The notes beneath the pieces are model-generated. The model was given only the letters and a program-made list of their open reading frames with translations, was not told the origin of the DNA and did not search any database. DNA of 64,000 bases from an uncultured Clostridia bacterium (GTDB lineage: Bacteria > Bacillota > Clostridia > Oscillospirales > Acutalibacteraceae): assembly GCA_946484175.1 (NCBI GenBank), contig CAMLSX010000009.1, positions 1 to 64,000 of the forward strand, in the 5' to 3' direction. Position 1 is the stretch's first letter; each line of letters begins with the position of its first letter. A program made the position numbers and the translations under genes. Below are positions 44,795 through 54,062 of this stretch, in pieces.

Positions 44795-46717
44795 ATGCCC
44801 CAAACCCGTGTGGTGGGGCTGCTGGCTCATGTAGACGCCGGCAAGACCACCCTTTCGGAGCAAATTCTGTTCCAGTCCCATACCATCCGGCAGGCCGGTC
44901 GGGTGGATGACAAGGACAGTTTTTTGGATACCGACCCGCTGGAACGTCAGCGCGGTATCACCATTTTTTCAGGGCAGGCGCCGTTTATCTGGAAAGACGC
45001 CCCCTGGTATTTGCTGGATACCCCTGGACATGCTGATTTTTCTGCCGAGATGGAGCGTTGTCTGCGCGTGTTGGATGCTGCCGTTGTGGTGGTTAGCTGT
45101 GTAGAGGGCGTACAAGGACACACGGAGACCATCTGGCGGCTGCTGCGGCGTTACGGTATCCCAACATTCTTTTTCCTGAATAAGACAGACCGCGCTGGGG
45201 CTGACCCAGAAGGAGTTCGCAAGCAACTGGAAAAGCGTTTTTGCACAGCAGTACCCGCCGCAGAAGCGGGAATCATCGAAGAGATGATGGAACTGGCTGC
45301 CGGGGAAGACGATGAATTATTGGAACGGTACCTGGCCGGAGAAGTTTTAGCGGAGGAATGGCCAGGCCTGCTTTTCTCACTATTGAAAGATGGAAAGCTT
45401 TGTCCGTGTGTACAGGGCAGTGCTTTGGCAGGCAGCGGGATTTCTGTCCTGCTGGACAGGCTACATGAATTGGTACCGGAGCCGGGTGGATTGGAAGAAC
45501 CCTTTTCCGCATGGGTCTGTCAGATTCGGCGCGATCATAAGGGAAACCGCCTTGCTTTTCTGCGTGTTACCGGTGGTACGCTGCATGTGCGCGAATCGAT
45601 TGACGGCGAAAAGGTCAGTGAAATTCGGCGTTACAGCGGTGAAAAATATCAGACTGTTCAACAGGTGCAAGCTGGGGAATTGTGCGCGGTTGCAGGATTG
45701 CCCTCTGCGAAGGCAGGGGCTTCTCTTGGCAGGGAAGAGTCAGAAATAGGGCTGGTTTCAGAGCCGGCCTTGGCGGCGGCAGTACAGTTTGATTCACAAA
45801 AATGCCCGGCAAAAACTATGCTCTCCTATTTTCGTCTGCTAGAAGATGAAGAACCAGCGCTGCGCGTAGAATGGCTGGAAGAATTACAGGAGACCCGCGT
45901 CCATGTGATGGGGGCAATCCAGCTGGAAGTACTGCAAGAGCTGTGCAGGCAGCGTTTTTCCCAGGAAATTACATTTGGGCCGTGTAAAGTGTTGTATCGG
46001 GAAACCATCGCTGCCCCGATAGAAGGGCGCGGACATTTCGAACCACTGCGCCATTATGCAGAGGTGCGTCTGCGTTTGGAACCACTTCCCAGGGGCAGTG
46101 GGATTTGTTTTGCCAGCGAGTGCTCAACAGATTTTCTGGCACTGAATTGGCAGCGGCTGATAGAAACACATGTAATGGAAAAAGAGCATCGCGGTGTGCT
46201 GACCGGTGCTCCGGTAACCGATCTGCGTGTAGTACTGCTGGCAGGGCGCGCCCATGAAAAACATACCGAAGGCGGAGATTTCCGCGAAGCTACTTATCGT
46301 GCTATCCGGCAGGGCTTGATGAAAGCGCAGAATGTACTGTTGGAACCTTGGTATGCCTTTACTGCTTCTCTTCCGGTGGAACTTTCCGGTCGATTACTCA
46401 CCGATATTCAAAAAATCGGCGGTTCATTTGAAACACCTGAAAGTGAAGGGGAACGTGTGTGCATCCGGGGACGCGCACCGGTAGAAGGTTTGATCTCGTA
46501 TTCGCGCGAACTGACCAATTATACCCGCGGACAGGGAAGCATCTCGCTTCGATTGGATGGTTATGAACCTTGCCGGAATCAGGAAGAGATTGTGGAAGCT
46601 TCCGGATATGACCCGGAGCGCGACACCGAAAATCCGGCAGGTTCGGTATTTTGTTCACACGGTTCCGGATTTCTTGTTCCCTGGCAGGAAGCTGACGGAT
46701 ATATGCATTTGGAATAG
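44795..46717 (+). CDS. TetM-like translation factor GTPase
   Basis: This 640-residue EF-G-like GTPase belongs to the ribosomal protection (TetM/TetO) family. It shows VGLLAHVDAGKTTLSEQIL (G1), DPLERQRGITI (switch), DTPGHADFSAEMER (G3) and NKTDRAGAD (G4), followed by EF-G-type domains II-V. It lacks the leader and transposon context of mobile tet genes and is 16 bases downstream of ligA, so it is probably a resident chromosomal paralogue. Whether it protects from tetracycline or acts in normal translation is unknown. Confidence 0.85.
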   Translation: MPQTRVVGLLAHVDAGKTTLSEQILFQSHTIRQAGRVDDKDSFLDTDPLERQRGITIFSGQAPFIWKDAPWYLLDTPGHADFSAEMERCLRVLDAAVVVVSCVEGVQGHTETIWRLLRRYGIPTFFFLNKTDRAGADPEGVRKQLEKRFCTAVPAAEAGIIEEMMELAAGEDDELLERYLAGEVLAEEWPGLLFSLLKDGKLCPCVQGSALAGSGISVLLDRLHELVPEPGGLEEPFSAWVCQIRRDHKGNRLAFLRVTGGTLHVRESIDGEKVSEIRRYSGEKYQTVQQVQAGELCAVAGLPSAKAGASLGREESEIGLVSEPALAAAVQFDSQKCPAKTMLSYFRLLEDEEPALRVEWLEELQETRVHVMGAIQLEVLQELCRQRFSQEITFGPCKVLYRETIAAPIEGRGHFEPLRHYAEVRLRLEPLPRGSGICFASECSTDFLALNWQRLIETHVMEKEHRGVLTGAPVTDLRVVLLAGRAHEKHTEGGDFREATYRAIRQGLMKAQNVLLEPWYAFTASLPVELSGRLLTDIQKIGGSFETPESEGERVCIRGRAPVEGLISYSRELTNYTRGQGSISLRLDGYEPCRNQEEIVEASGYDPERDTENPAGSVFCSHGSGFLVPWQEADGYMHLE

Positions 46718-47023
46718 TTTTATGCGCAGGCAAGTGATATTTCACGCACGAAGCAGAAAAATTTGAGCCTCCGATGGTTGAAATGAAAGAATCTTTCATG
46801 TTTATGCACCATTTCTCTCTGTCCTTTTTCCGCAGGATTTGATATACTTTTTATAGAAGGATTGCAGAACGTTTGAAATTGTGTACGGCTGACAGGCAGT
46901 TTTGTATAATTTTAAGAAAGCCTGTCCAATGATTCAGCCATTTTGCGCCACAGGCGTAGTCATATTTTATCTCCGAAGCAGCTCTCATAGACACGCTTCG
47001 GAAAATAACAGGAGGTAACCGGC
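46718..47023 (+). other. 306-base gap upstream of galactokinase with palindromes and -10 box
   Basis: No gene is visible. At 46783-46799 lies the palindrome ATGAAAGA-A-TCTTTCAT within a possible TTGAAA/TTTATG promoter. A TATAAT (46905-46910) is flanked by GACAGGC (46891-46897) and GCCTGTC (46920-46926). A leader hairpin TCCGAAGC/GCTTCGGA (46972-47002) precedes the AGGAGGT ribosome binding site. The features look regulatory, but no regulator can be named. Confidence 0.5.
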
Positions 47024-48262
47024 ATGATTACAAAATTCGCAGAGTTGTATCAAAACGACCTGGCTGCCCAGAAGGCCCGCTATGAGGAAATTGCAGCGGG
47101 ATATGAGCAGTATTATGGAAAAACCGAATCTCTGGCATTTTTCAGCGCTCCGGGCCGAACCGAAGTGGGCGGAAACCATACAGACCATAACCATGGTTGT
47201 GTGTTGGCAGCAGCGGTGAATCTGGACATTGTGGCGGCAGCAGCAGCCAACGGAGAAAATGTTGTCCGCCTGAAATCTGCGGAATATGAAAAGATGGATG
47301 TTGTCGATCTGTCTGATCTTTCCGTACAGGATGCAGAAGCTGAAAAATCAGCTTCCCTGATTCGCGGTGTTTGCGCTCGCTGTCAGGAACTGGGTTATCA
47401 GATTGGTGGTTTCAATGCCTATACTGCTACACAGGTTCTCAAAGGTTCCGGACTCTCCAGTTCTGCTGCTTTTGAAGTGGCAATTGTAACGGTTATCAGT
47501 CACCTGTTTAACGATGGCGCAATCGACCCGGTAACGGCAGCACAGATTGCACAGTATGCTGAAAATGTGTATTTTGGCAAGCCTTCTGGCTTGATGGATC
47601 AGACTGCCAGCAGTGTAGGCGGCTTTACAGCGATTGATTTCCACGCCCCCAAAAAGCCCGTTTTGGAAAAGGTGGACTTTGACCTGACCCAGAATGGTTA
47701 TGCCCTTTGCATCGTGGATACCGGCGGAAACCATGCCGATTTGACCGGCGATTATGCCGCCATTCCTGTAGAAATGAAAGCAGTTGCCAAACTGCTGGGT
47801 GCAGAAGTTCTGCGCGATGCAGATGAAGCACTGTTCTGGAGCCATCTGGGCGAATTGCGCAAAAAGGTAGGCGACCGTGCGGTACTGCGCGCAATGCACT
47901 TCTTTAGTGATAACCGCATTGCACAGGAGGAAGCTGCCCTTTTGAAAGCAGGCGATTTTGAGGGTTTCAAAGAGAAAATTATTGCTTCGGGACGCTCTTC
48001 GGCTACCCGTCTGCAAAATGTTTTTGCTTGCAGCAATCCCTTTGAGCAGGGCCTCTCTCTGGCACTGGCAGTATCAGAAAAAATTCTGGCCGGTAAGGGA
48101 GCTTGGCGTGTACATGGCGGCGGCTTTGCCGGTACGATTCAGGCATTTGTGCCGGTAGAAATGCTGGAAACCTATCGCTCCGAGCTGGAAGCCGTTTTTG
48201 GCGAGGGAACCTGCCATGTGCTCTCCATTCGCAGTGCTGGCGGTACAAAAGTGGAAATCTAA
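47024..48262 (+). CDS. Galactokinase-family GHMP kinase
   Basis: This 412-residue GHMP kinase is closest to galactokinase, which makes galactose-1-phosphate in the Leloir pathway. The N-terminal signature reads APGRTEVGGNHTDHNHG, where the classical form has GRVNLIGEHTDYN, so the Glu before HTD is Asn. The ATP loop GSGLSSSAAFEVA and GLMDQTASSVGG are present, and the C-terminal motif is GAWRVHGGGFAGT. AGGAGGT precedes the ATG. galT and galE are not nearby. The variant signature, common in Clostridia as I recall, leaves sugar specificity open. Confidence 0.85.
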   Translation: MITKFAELYQNDLAAQKARYEEIAAGYEQYYGKTESLAFFSAPGRTEVGGNHTDHNHGCVLAAAVNLDIVAAAAANGENVVRLKSAEYEKMDVVDLSDLSVQDAEAEKSASLIRGVCARCQELGYQIGGFNAYTATQVLKGSGLSSSAAFEVAIVTVISHLFNDGAIDPVTAAQIAQYAENVYFGKPSGLMDQTASSVGGFTAIDFHAPKKPVLEKVDFDLTQNGYALCIVDTGGNHADLTGDYAAIPVEMKAVAKLLGAEVLRDADEALFWSHLGELRKKVGDRAVLRAMHFFSDNRIAQEEAALLKAGDFEGFKEKIIASGRSSATRLQNVFACSNPFEQGLSLALAVSEKILAGKGAWRVHGGGFAGTIQAFVPVEMLETYRSELEAVFGEGTCHVLSIRSAGGTKVEI

Positions 48263-48454
48263 CAAAAATGTAAGTTTTTTTCTGTGATAATTGGCTGTCT
48301 GTTCGCGGTGATTTGTGGTATACTTAGTACACGCTGAGTGACCTGAAAACTTCTCCGTCAGACAGCCTTTTATTTATTAATGTTGATAGGCTGTTCCTGC
48401 TTCGGAGTGTTTGGTTTAGGGTATTCCGGCTTTTAATGGATCTTTGGAAGGGTC

Positions 48455-49417
48455 GTGCAGACAGTGGACGTGTCGATTATTTTTCCGGTGAGGAATTTGG
48501 AAAATGAATTGCCCAGTATTCTGGAACACATCGTAAAGCAGACGGGCTCATTTACATTTGAATTGCTGATTGTGGATATGGGTTCCGAGGATGCCACAGT
48601 GGCTACCTCTTTGCGCGTGATTCATCATCTGGGGATCAGCGGATACGTTGTGCAAAATGGGAAAGGGAGTCCTGCGGATGCTCTGAATTCCGGTCTCCAA
48701 CGTGCAAAGGGAAAGTATGTCACATTTATATTTGCGCGCCGTCTATATCGTGATGTGCTCGAAAGTTATTGGTCCACCGCAGAGTTAACGGGAGCAGATA
48801 TTGTCTTTGGCAGTACATCACAAATTGATTCTCGCCTCGCAGAGAGGCAGGCGATCAGCCGTGTGGTCAAGAAAAAAAGCGGTACAGATTATATGCAGGC
48901 TTGTTTTGAAGGGAAACTTTATATTGACATGGCCTCTCTACTTCTTCGTCGGCAATTCCTGCTGGAGCATCAGCTTTGGTTTACGGCGGATTGTCGGTAT
49001 GGGTATGCAGAAGAGTTTGTCTGCCGCTGCCTGATGCGGGCACAGGAAGTGGTGCAGTCGCCTGTGCTTCTGGAGCGTGTGCCGGAACTGGAATGGAATG
49101 CTCCGGAGAAAGAAGCTGCCGGACGAGATGTCTTTCAGGAAATTGAAGCCATGTTGCGTGTGCGGGATATTCTTTGGTGTGAGCATCCGGATTGTGAAGA
49201 GTTGAGGGAGCTGATGGACTGCCAACAACTTCCACGAGCAGTGATGCATTGCATCGATATCCTTTTACGCAACGGACTTTCTGCATCTGCAGTAAAAAGC
49301 GAGCTGAAAAAACGCTCTTATCATGCGCTTCTAAAGACCTCAAAAGTCACTTCCAGCGATTTGAAAAAGAAAATCAGGGACTGGAAATTACCGCTGCATC
49401 ACTATTTAGTAAAATAA
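48455..49417 (+). CDS. Degenerate GT2-family glycosyltransferase-like protein
   Basis: This 320-residue protein starts with the GT-A fold of family 2 (VDVSIIFPVRNLENELPSILEHI, LLIVDMGSEDAT). The place of the DXD motif after GKYVTF reads IFARRLYR, so the metal/nucleotide-sugar aspartates are missing. The C-terminal half is helical and basic. It could be inactive, use other residues, or have a regulatory role. The start is uncertain: GTG at 48455 is two bases behind GGAAGGG, and GTG at 48464 or 48470 would have better spacing. It is followed by a terminator. Confidence 0.7.
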   Translation: MQTVDVSIIFPVRNLENELPSILEHIVKQTGSFTFELLIVDMGSEDATVATSLRVIHHLGISGYVVQNGKGSPADALNSGLQRAKGKYVTFIFARRLYRDVLESYWSTAELTGADIVFGSTSQIDSRLAERQAISRVVKKKSGTDYMQACFEGKLYIDMASLLLRRQFLLEHQLWFTADCRYGYAEEFVCRCLMRAQEVVQSPVLLERVPELEWNAPEKEAAGRDVFQEIEAMLRVRDILWCEHPDCEELRELMDCQQLPRAVMHCIDILLRNGLSASAVKSELKKRSYHALLKTSKVTSSDLKKKIRDWKLPLHHYLVK

Positions 49418-49421
49418 AACC

Positions 49422-49455
49422 AACCGCTGCTCTCCTTTCTAGGGCAGCGGTTTTT
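49422..49455 (+). terminator. Terminator after the GT2-like gene
   Basis: AACCGCTGC pairs with GCAGCGGTT and is followed by TTTTT. Confidence 0.88.
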
Positions 49456-49613
49456 CTGTAAGTTAAACTTCTCTTAAATTGCCAAAATCAGGCTCGTTTT
49501 GTTCTCAAACAATAAAAATTTACAATCTATTCACTTCCTATCCGGGAAGGCTATAGTAAAATAATGTCACCTGAACAGGTTGAGCATAGGAGTTCATAAT
49601 AGAGGTGAAGTGT

Positions 49614-50519
49614 TTGTTTGGCTATATTCGTCCGCTGAAAGAGGAGCTGCTGGTTCGTGAATACGAGCAGTATCGCGGGGTCTATTGTACTCTGTGCAAA
49701 AAAATGGGGCTCGCTTATGGAAGAATCTCCCGGCTGACGCTGAGCTATGACGCCACCTTTCTTGCAATGGTTTTGATGGGGCTTTCGGAAGAGTGCCCGG
49801 CTTTTTCAAAAGGGCGCTGTGTGGTGAATCCCCTAAAAAGATGCAGCTTCTGTTCGGGTGGCGAGGAAGCATTTTGTTATGCAGGTGCTTTATCGGTGCT
49901 GCTTACCGATGCCAAATTGCAGGATGACTGGAATGACGGTTCTTTTGGCGAAAAAGTTCGGGCATGGGTGCTGCGCCTTTTGGGAAAGCGCTCCTGCAAA
50001 AAGGCAGAAAGGGCCTATCCTGAGCTTCGTCAGGCGGTTGACCGTTATATGCAGGCACAAAAGCTTGCAGAAACGGCAGAAACTGTCTCGGTCGATGCTT
50101 GTGCAGATCCCACCGCACAGCTCTTATCTTTTGTGCTACGCACACAAGCAGGCACAGATGAAAAACTGGGCTTGATTCTGGAACAGTTTGGATACTTTCT
50201 GGGACGCTGGATCTACCTGATGGATGCTGCGGACGATTTACAGGAAGACCTGCTGAAAGGGCACTTTAACCCACTAGCTGAATCGCTTCATTTACCCAAA
50301 GGAGCTTTGCTGGAAGGGGAGATCCGCCGCCAGGCGGAAGAAACCTGCAACCAGATGCTCAATATGACAATTTCTCGAATCATCGCACCGCTTACCCTTT
50401 TGGAATGGAACCGGTTTGGGCCGATCATCGAAAATATTATCACAAAAGGTCTGCCGGAAATGCAGCGCGAAATTTTATTTTTGCACGCAAAGGAGAAGAA
50501 GAATGTCCGATCCGTATAA
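49614..50519 (+). CDS. DUF5685 family protein
   Basis: This 301-residue, mostly helical protein begins [20 protein letters not shown], a start I associate with the DUF5685 family, whose function is unknown. That homology favours TTG at 49614 over GTG at 49605. It has seven Cys in the first third: CTLC (25/28), C61, C69, CSFC (77/80) and C88, a possible metal site. Residues 204-212 (DAADDLQED, followed by LLKG) resemble the second acidic motif of squalene/phytoene synthases. It overlaps the J-protein gene by 17 bases, suggesting a common task. Confidence 0.75.
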   Translation: MFGYIRPLKEELLVREYEQYRGVYCTLCKKMGLAYGRISRLTLSYDATFLAMVLMGLSEECPAFSKGRCVVNPLKRCSFCSGGEEAFCYAGALSVLLTDAKLQDDWNDGSFGEKVRAWVLRLLGKRSCKKAERAYPELRQAVDRYMQAQKLAETAETVSVDACADPTAQLLSFVLRTQAGTDEKLGLILEQFGYFLGRWIYLMDAADDLQEDLLKGHFNPLAESLHLPKGALLEGEIRRQAEETCNQMLNMTISRIIAPLTLLEWNRFGPIIENIITKGLPEMQREILFLHAKEKKNVRSV

Positions 50520-51141
50520 GGTTTTAGGAATTTCGCCGTCAGCAACAGACGACGAGGTAAAAGCAGCTTATCGAGAGATGGCGAAAAAATATCATCCTGA
50601 TAATTTTGCCAATACTCCCCTGTCTGAATTCGCTACTGAGAAAATGAAAGAGATCAATGAGGCATATGATACGATTGTTTCTCAGCGGCGGAATGGTTCA
50701 GCACAGTATCAGCAAAACCAGCAGAATCCCTATCAGCAGAATTATGGTTATGGGGCTCCCAGACAAAATTCCGGTTTTAATGATGTGAGAAATCTTATCA
50801 TGGCCGGCAGAATTGCCGACGCAGAGCAGATTCTGAACGGTGTACCGATGGATGGCCGGAATGCAGAATGGTATTTTCTCAAAGGTACCGTGCTGTATAA
50901 GCGCGGATGGCTGGAGGAGGCTGCCAATCATTTTTCCAGAGCCTGTCAGATGGACCCGTCTAATCCTGAATATCGTGCGGCCATGAACCAGGTGGTTAAC
51001 CAGCGCAGTGGCCGTTATGGCGGATATAATCCCAATATGCAGGGAACGGGTGGCTGTAATGCCTGTGACGTGTGTTCTTCGCTGATTTGCGCGGATTGCT
51101 GCTGTGAATGTATGGGCGGCGATCTGATTGCTTGCTGCTGA
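50503..51141 (+). CDS. J-domain protein with TPR-like region and Cys-rich tail
   Basis: This 212-residue protein opens with a J domain ([21 protein letters not shown] in KKYHPDNF), so it should stimulate a DnaK/Hsp70. A Gln/Asn-rich linker (about 70-95) leads to a TPR-like segment ([31 protein letters not shown] read in parts). The last 28 residues hold ten Cys (CNACDVCSS...CADCCCEC...CC). It is not DnaJ itself, as the G/F region and zinc modules are absent. AAAGGAG lies upstream; the start overlaps the DUF5685 end by 17 bases. The tail may bind metal or be acylated. Confidence 0.85.
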   Translation: MSDPYKVLGISPSATDDEVKAAYREMAKKYHPDNFANTPLSEFATEKMKEINEAYDTIVSQRRNGSAQYQQNQQNPYQQNYGYGAPRQNSGFNDVRNLIMAGRIADAEQILNGVPMDGRNAEWYFLKGTVLYKRGWLEEAANHFSRACQMDPSNPEYRAAMNQVVNQRSGRYGGYNPNMQGTGGCNACDVCSSLICADCCCECMGGDLIACC

Positions 51142-51157
51142 CAGGGGGCGCTGAACC

Positions 51158-51706
51158 TTGAAATCCACTCTGCGTGTTGCGTTTTGCGGAATGGCCGCAG
51201 CTTTGAGCGTTGTCCTGCTTTTTCTGACAAATGTGTTTCCTACCGCTACCATTGCACTGCCGGCGCTTGCTGGTGTACTCCTGATGCCGGTTGTCGTTGA
51301 AATTGGAATTCGGTGGGGATGGACGGTATTTGCCGTCTGTGCAGTCCTTTCCTTTTTCCTGATGGCAGACAAAGAAGCGTTTTTTATGTATATTCTTTTC
51401 TTCGGATATTATCCAGTACTCAAAGCTCTGATCGAAAAACATCTGCATACAGGGGCGCTTTCATGGGTGCTCAAGTTACTGGTCTTGAACGCGGCAATGG
51501 CGGCAGATGTATTGCTGGTTGTCTTGGTGCTTCAGATTCCTTCGGAGACTTTCTTTGAATTTGGTCTATACACACCAGTCATCTTGGCTGTGGCGGCAAA
51601 CATCGTTTTTGTGATATATGATTTTGCTCTTTCTGGATTGGTTGCGGTATATTGGCAGCGTCTGCATCCTATGATTGCCAAAACATTTCGAAAAGGAAAT
51701 CGATAA
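51158..51706 (+). CDS. Small integral membrane protein
   Basis: This 182-residue protein has about five membrane helices (for example VAFCGMAAALSVVLLFLTNV and LLVLNAAMAADVLLVVLVLQ) and a basic C-terminus. The overall look is like S-component or YbaK-type small membrane proteins, but I do not recognise the family. TTG at 51158 is the start because AGGGGGC lies eight bases upstream. It follows the J protein after 16 bases and ends at a strong terminator, so DUF5685, J protein and this protein form one transcript. Confidence 0.7.
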   Translation: MKSTLRVAFCGMAAALSVVLLFLTNVFPTATIALPALAGVLLMPVVVEIGIRWGWTVFAVCAVLSFFLMADKEAFFMYILFFGYYPVLKALIEKHLHTGALSWVLKLLVLNAAMAADVLLVVLVLQIPSETFFEFGLYTPVILAVAANIVFVIYDFALSGLVAVYWQRLHPMIAKTFRKGNR

Positions 51707-51721
51707 AATAAATCTGTGATT

Positions 51722-51750
51722 CCGGGTTCTTTTTTGAGAACCCGGTTTTT
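51722..51750 (+). terminator. Terminator after the DUF5685/J-protein/membrane protein operon
   Basis: CCGGGTTCT pairs with AGAACCCGG around a T-rich loop and is followed by TTTTT. Confidence 0.9.
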
Positions 51751-51822
51751 ATTTTACAAAAAACGAAATGAATTGAAATTTTGCTTTTCCTGCAAAATTA
51801 AAGAAAAAAGAGAAAAGAAGAC

Positions 51823-51851
51823 TTGATTTTTCCGAGAATAGAGGATACTAT
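51823..51851 (+). promoter_or_regulatory. Promoter of the RpiR-family operon
   Basis: TTGATT, a 17-nt spacer and TACTAT, about 65 bases before the regulator gene. Confidence 0.7.
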
Positions 51852-51918
51852 TGAATGAGATACTTCGTATTATGTCATTTTTGAACGGAAAGATCTTTTA
51901 GAATTGGAGTTGAAGCAT

Positions 51919-52806
51919 GTGAATATTCAACTTGTGGCCAGAATCCATGAGAAAATGTCTGACTTTTCCAAAGGGCAAAAGCGGATTGCAAAGTATATTG
52001 AAGAGCACTATGATAAGGTAGCATTTATGACAGCTTCCAAATTGGGGGCAACCGTAGGTGTCAGCGAATCTACAGTTGTTCGTTTTGCAACGGAAATCGG
52101 ATATTCGGGATATCCGGAATTGCAGCGCGCTATGCAGGAGATGATTCGCAGCCGTCTGACCAGTGTACAGCGGTTGGAGATTACTTCTCAAAATCTGGAA
52201 CCAGAGCAGCTTTTGAAGGCTGTATTAAATCAGGATATTGATATCATCCGGCAAACCATGGAAGAAACTTCCCATGAAGAATTTTATCGGGCAGTGGATG
52301 CAATTACCAATGTGCGTAGGGTGTATATTCTCGGTGCAAGAAGTTCACATGCGCTGGCGACATTCATGTCGTATTATTTGAATCTGATTTTTGAGAATGT
52401 TCAGCTGGTCAACTGTACCAGCGAGGCGGAAATTTTTGAGCAGATGGTAAACGTCGGGGAAAAAGACGCGGTCATCGGTATCAGCTTCCCGCGATATTCC
52501 AGAAAAGTGGTAAAAGCACTGCATCTGGCATCTGACCGCAAAGCGCGAGTGATTGCCATTACGGATAGCCCGCTTTCTCCATTGGCAGAAGCTGCACAGT
52601 ATGTGCTGCGTGCCCGCAGTGATATGGCATCCTTCGTCGATTCGCTGGTAGCCCCTTTGAGTTTGATCAATGCCTTTATTGTCACGGTGGCGATTCGCAA
52701 AAAAGAAACAGTCAGTCAAAACTTGCGGCGTCTGGAAGAGATTTGGGATCGTTATGGCGTGTATGAAAAGGTAGATGAGGAGACACAACGTGAATCAGAC
52801 ATATGA
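51919..52806 (+). CDS. MurR/RpiR family transcriptional regulator
   Basis: This 295-residue regulator has an N-terminal RpiR winged helix (FSKGQKRIAKYIEEHYDKVAFM, VGVSESTVVRFATEIGYSGYPELQ in sequence) and a C-terminal SIS sugar-phosphate binding domain (VYILGARSSHALATFMSYYL, ISFPRYSRKVVKAL). Such proteins sense phosphosugars. GTG at 51919 is chosen since TTGGAG lies nine bases upstream. The following flavoprotein gene overlaps by 17 bases. Its sugar ligand and target genes are not apparent. Confidence 0.9.
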   Translation: MNIQLVARIHEKMSDFSKGQKRIAKYIEEHYDKVAFMTASKLGATVGVSESTVVRFATEIGYSGYPELQRAMQEMIRSRLTSVQRLEITSQNLEPEQLLKAVLNQDIDIIRQTMEETSHEEFYRAVDAITNVRRVYILGARSSHALATFMSYYLNLIFENVQLVNCTSEAEIFEQMVNVGEKDAVIGISFPRYSRKVVKALHLASDRKARVIAITDSPLSPLAEAAQYVLRARSDMASFVDSLVAPLSLINAFIVTVAIRKKETVSQNLRRLEEIWDRYGVYEKVDEETQRESDI

Positions 52807-54043
52807 GTTTGACGCAATCGTCATTGGAGCGGGAGCCGCTGGGATGATGGCCGCGGGAACTGCCGCACAAAATGGATTGCGGGTACTGCTTCTGGAAAAG
52901 AAGGAGCGTCCAGGGCGAAAATTGATGATTACGGGCAAGGGACGCTGCAATGTGACCAACAGCTGTCCGCCAGAAGAGGTAATTGCATCTGTCCCCACCA
53001 ATGGGCGGTTCCTGTACAGTGCGTTAGCGCGCTTTGCCCCAGAAGATACCGTGCGGTTTTTCGAGGGATTGGGAGTGCCGCTTAAGGTAGAGCGCGGAAA
53101 CCGTGTGTTCCCACAGTCTGACCATGCATCCGATATTGTAGATGCTCTGGTACATTTTGTACGAAGCAACCATGTCACACTGCGAACAGAATGTGCGGTA
53201 GAAAAGCTTCTGGTAAAAGATGGCGCTGTGTGTGGTGTAAGATTGAAAGACCACACAGAATATACCGCACCGCGTGTACTGATTGCCTGCGGCGGTTCGT
53301 CCTATCCTGGAACGGGTTCAAATGGGGATGGAGTACGTCTGGCGAAAAGCGTCGGCCATACCATCGTACCCATACGCCCTTCACTGGTTGCGCTGTGCAC
53401 AGAAGAAGTGGAAGACTGCCGTGCAATGCAGGGACTTTCGCTGCGCAACTGTGCAATTGAAGTGCGTGATACTGTGAAAAAGAAAGTCATTTATGAAGAT
53501 TTCGGCGAACTGCTTTTTACGCACTTCGGTCTGTCCGGCCCGGTGATTCTGAGCGCCAGCGCCCATATGCGCGATATGGCGCCTGGTCGGTACCGTATTT
53601 CATTGAACCTGAAACCAGCGCTTTCTCCAGAACAGCTGGACGCCCGGTTGCAGCGTGATTTGACGGAAAACCGCAATCGCGATTTCTCCAATTCTTTGGG
53701 AGCCTTACTTCCCAGAAAAATGATTCCAGTGGCTATTGCCCGCTCGGGAATTTCAGGAGAAACCAAGTGCAACCAGATTACCCGCCAGCAGCGTATGAAG
53801 TTGGCTGATGTGCTTCGTGCAATGACTTTTACGGTGACGGGATTCCGTCCGGTAGAAGAGGCAATCGTCACAGCTGGCGGCGTCTCTGTACGGGAGATTA
53901 ATCCCAAAACCATGGAATCAAAAAAAATATCTGGCCTGTACTTTGCAGGCGAAGTGCTGGATGTCGACGCTTATACCGGTGGCTTTAATTTGCAGATTGC
54001 ATTTGCTACTGGAATATTAGCTGCAGACAGCTGGAATAAATAA
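52790..54043 (+). CDS. HI0933-like NAD(P)/FAD-dependent oxidoreductase
   Basis: This 417-residue flavoprotein of the HI0933/YhiN family has the FAD dinucleotide motif AIVIGAGAAGMMAAGTAA, then KKERPGRKLMITGKGRCNVTNS read as KKERPGRKLMITG and GKGRCNVTN, and the C-terminal GEVLDVDAYTGGFNLQIAFATG. Annotated relatives are called aminoacetone oxidase family proteins, but no reaction is established for most. GTG at 52790 has GAGGAG upstream and lies within the end of the RpiR gene, so the two are coupled. Confidence 0.88.
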   Translation: MNQTYEFDAIVIGAGAAGMMAAGTAAQNGLRVLLLEKKERPGRKLMITGKGRCNVTNSCPPEEVIASVPTNGRFLYSALARFAPEDTVRFFEGLGVPLKVERGNRVFPQSDHASDIVDALVHFVRSNHVTLRTECAVEKLLVKDGAVCGVRLKDHTEYTAPRVLIACGGSSYPGTGSNGDGVRLAKSVGHTIVPIRPSLVALCTEEVEDCRAMQGLSLRNCAIEVRDTVKKKVIYEDFGELLFTHFGLSGPVILSASAHMRDMAPGRYRISLNLKPALSPEQLDARLQRDLTENRNRDFSNSLGALLPRKMIPVAIARSGISGETKCNQITRQQRMKLADVLRAMTFTVTGFRPVEEAIVTAGGVSVREINPKTMESKKISGLYFAGEVLDVDAYTGGFNLQIAFATGILAADSWNK

Positions 54044-54062
54044 GAAAAAGGAGCCTTTGATT

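Noticed and set aside
44795..46717. Acquired tetracycline resistance gene
   Set aside because: There is no mobile element, leader or composition change, and it fits tightly behind ligA. A resident paralogue is the simpler reading, though resistance cannot be excluded.
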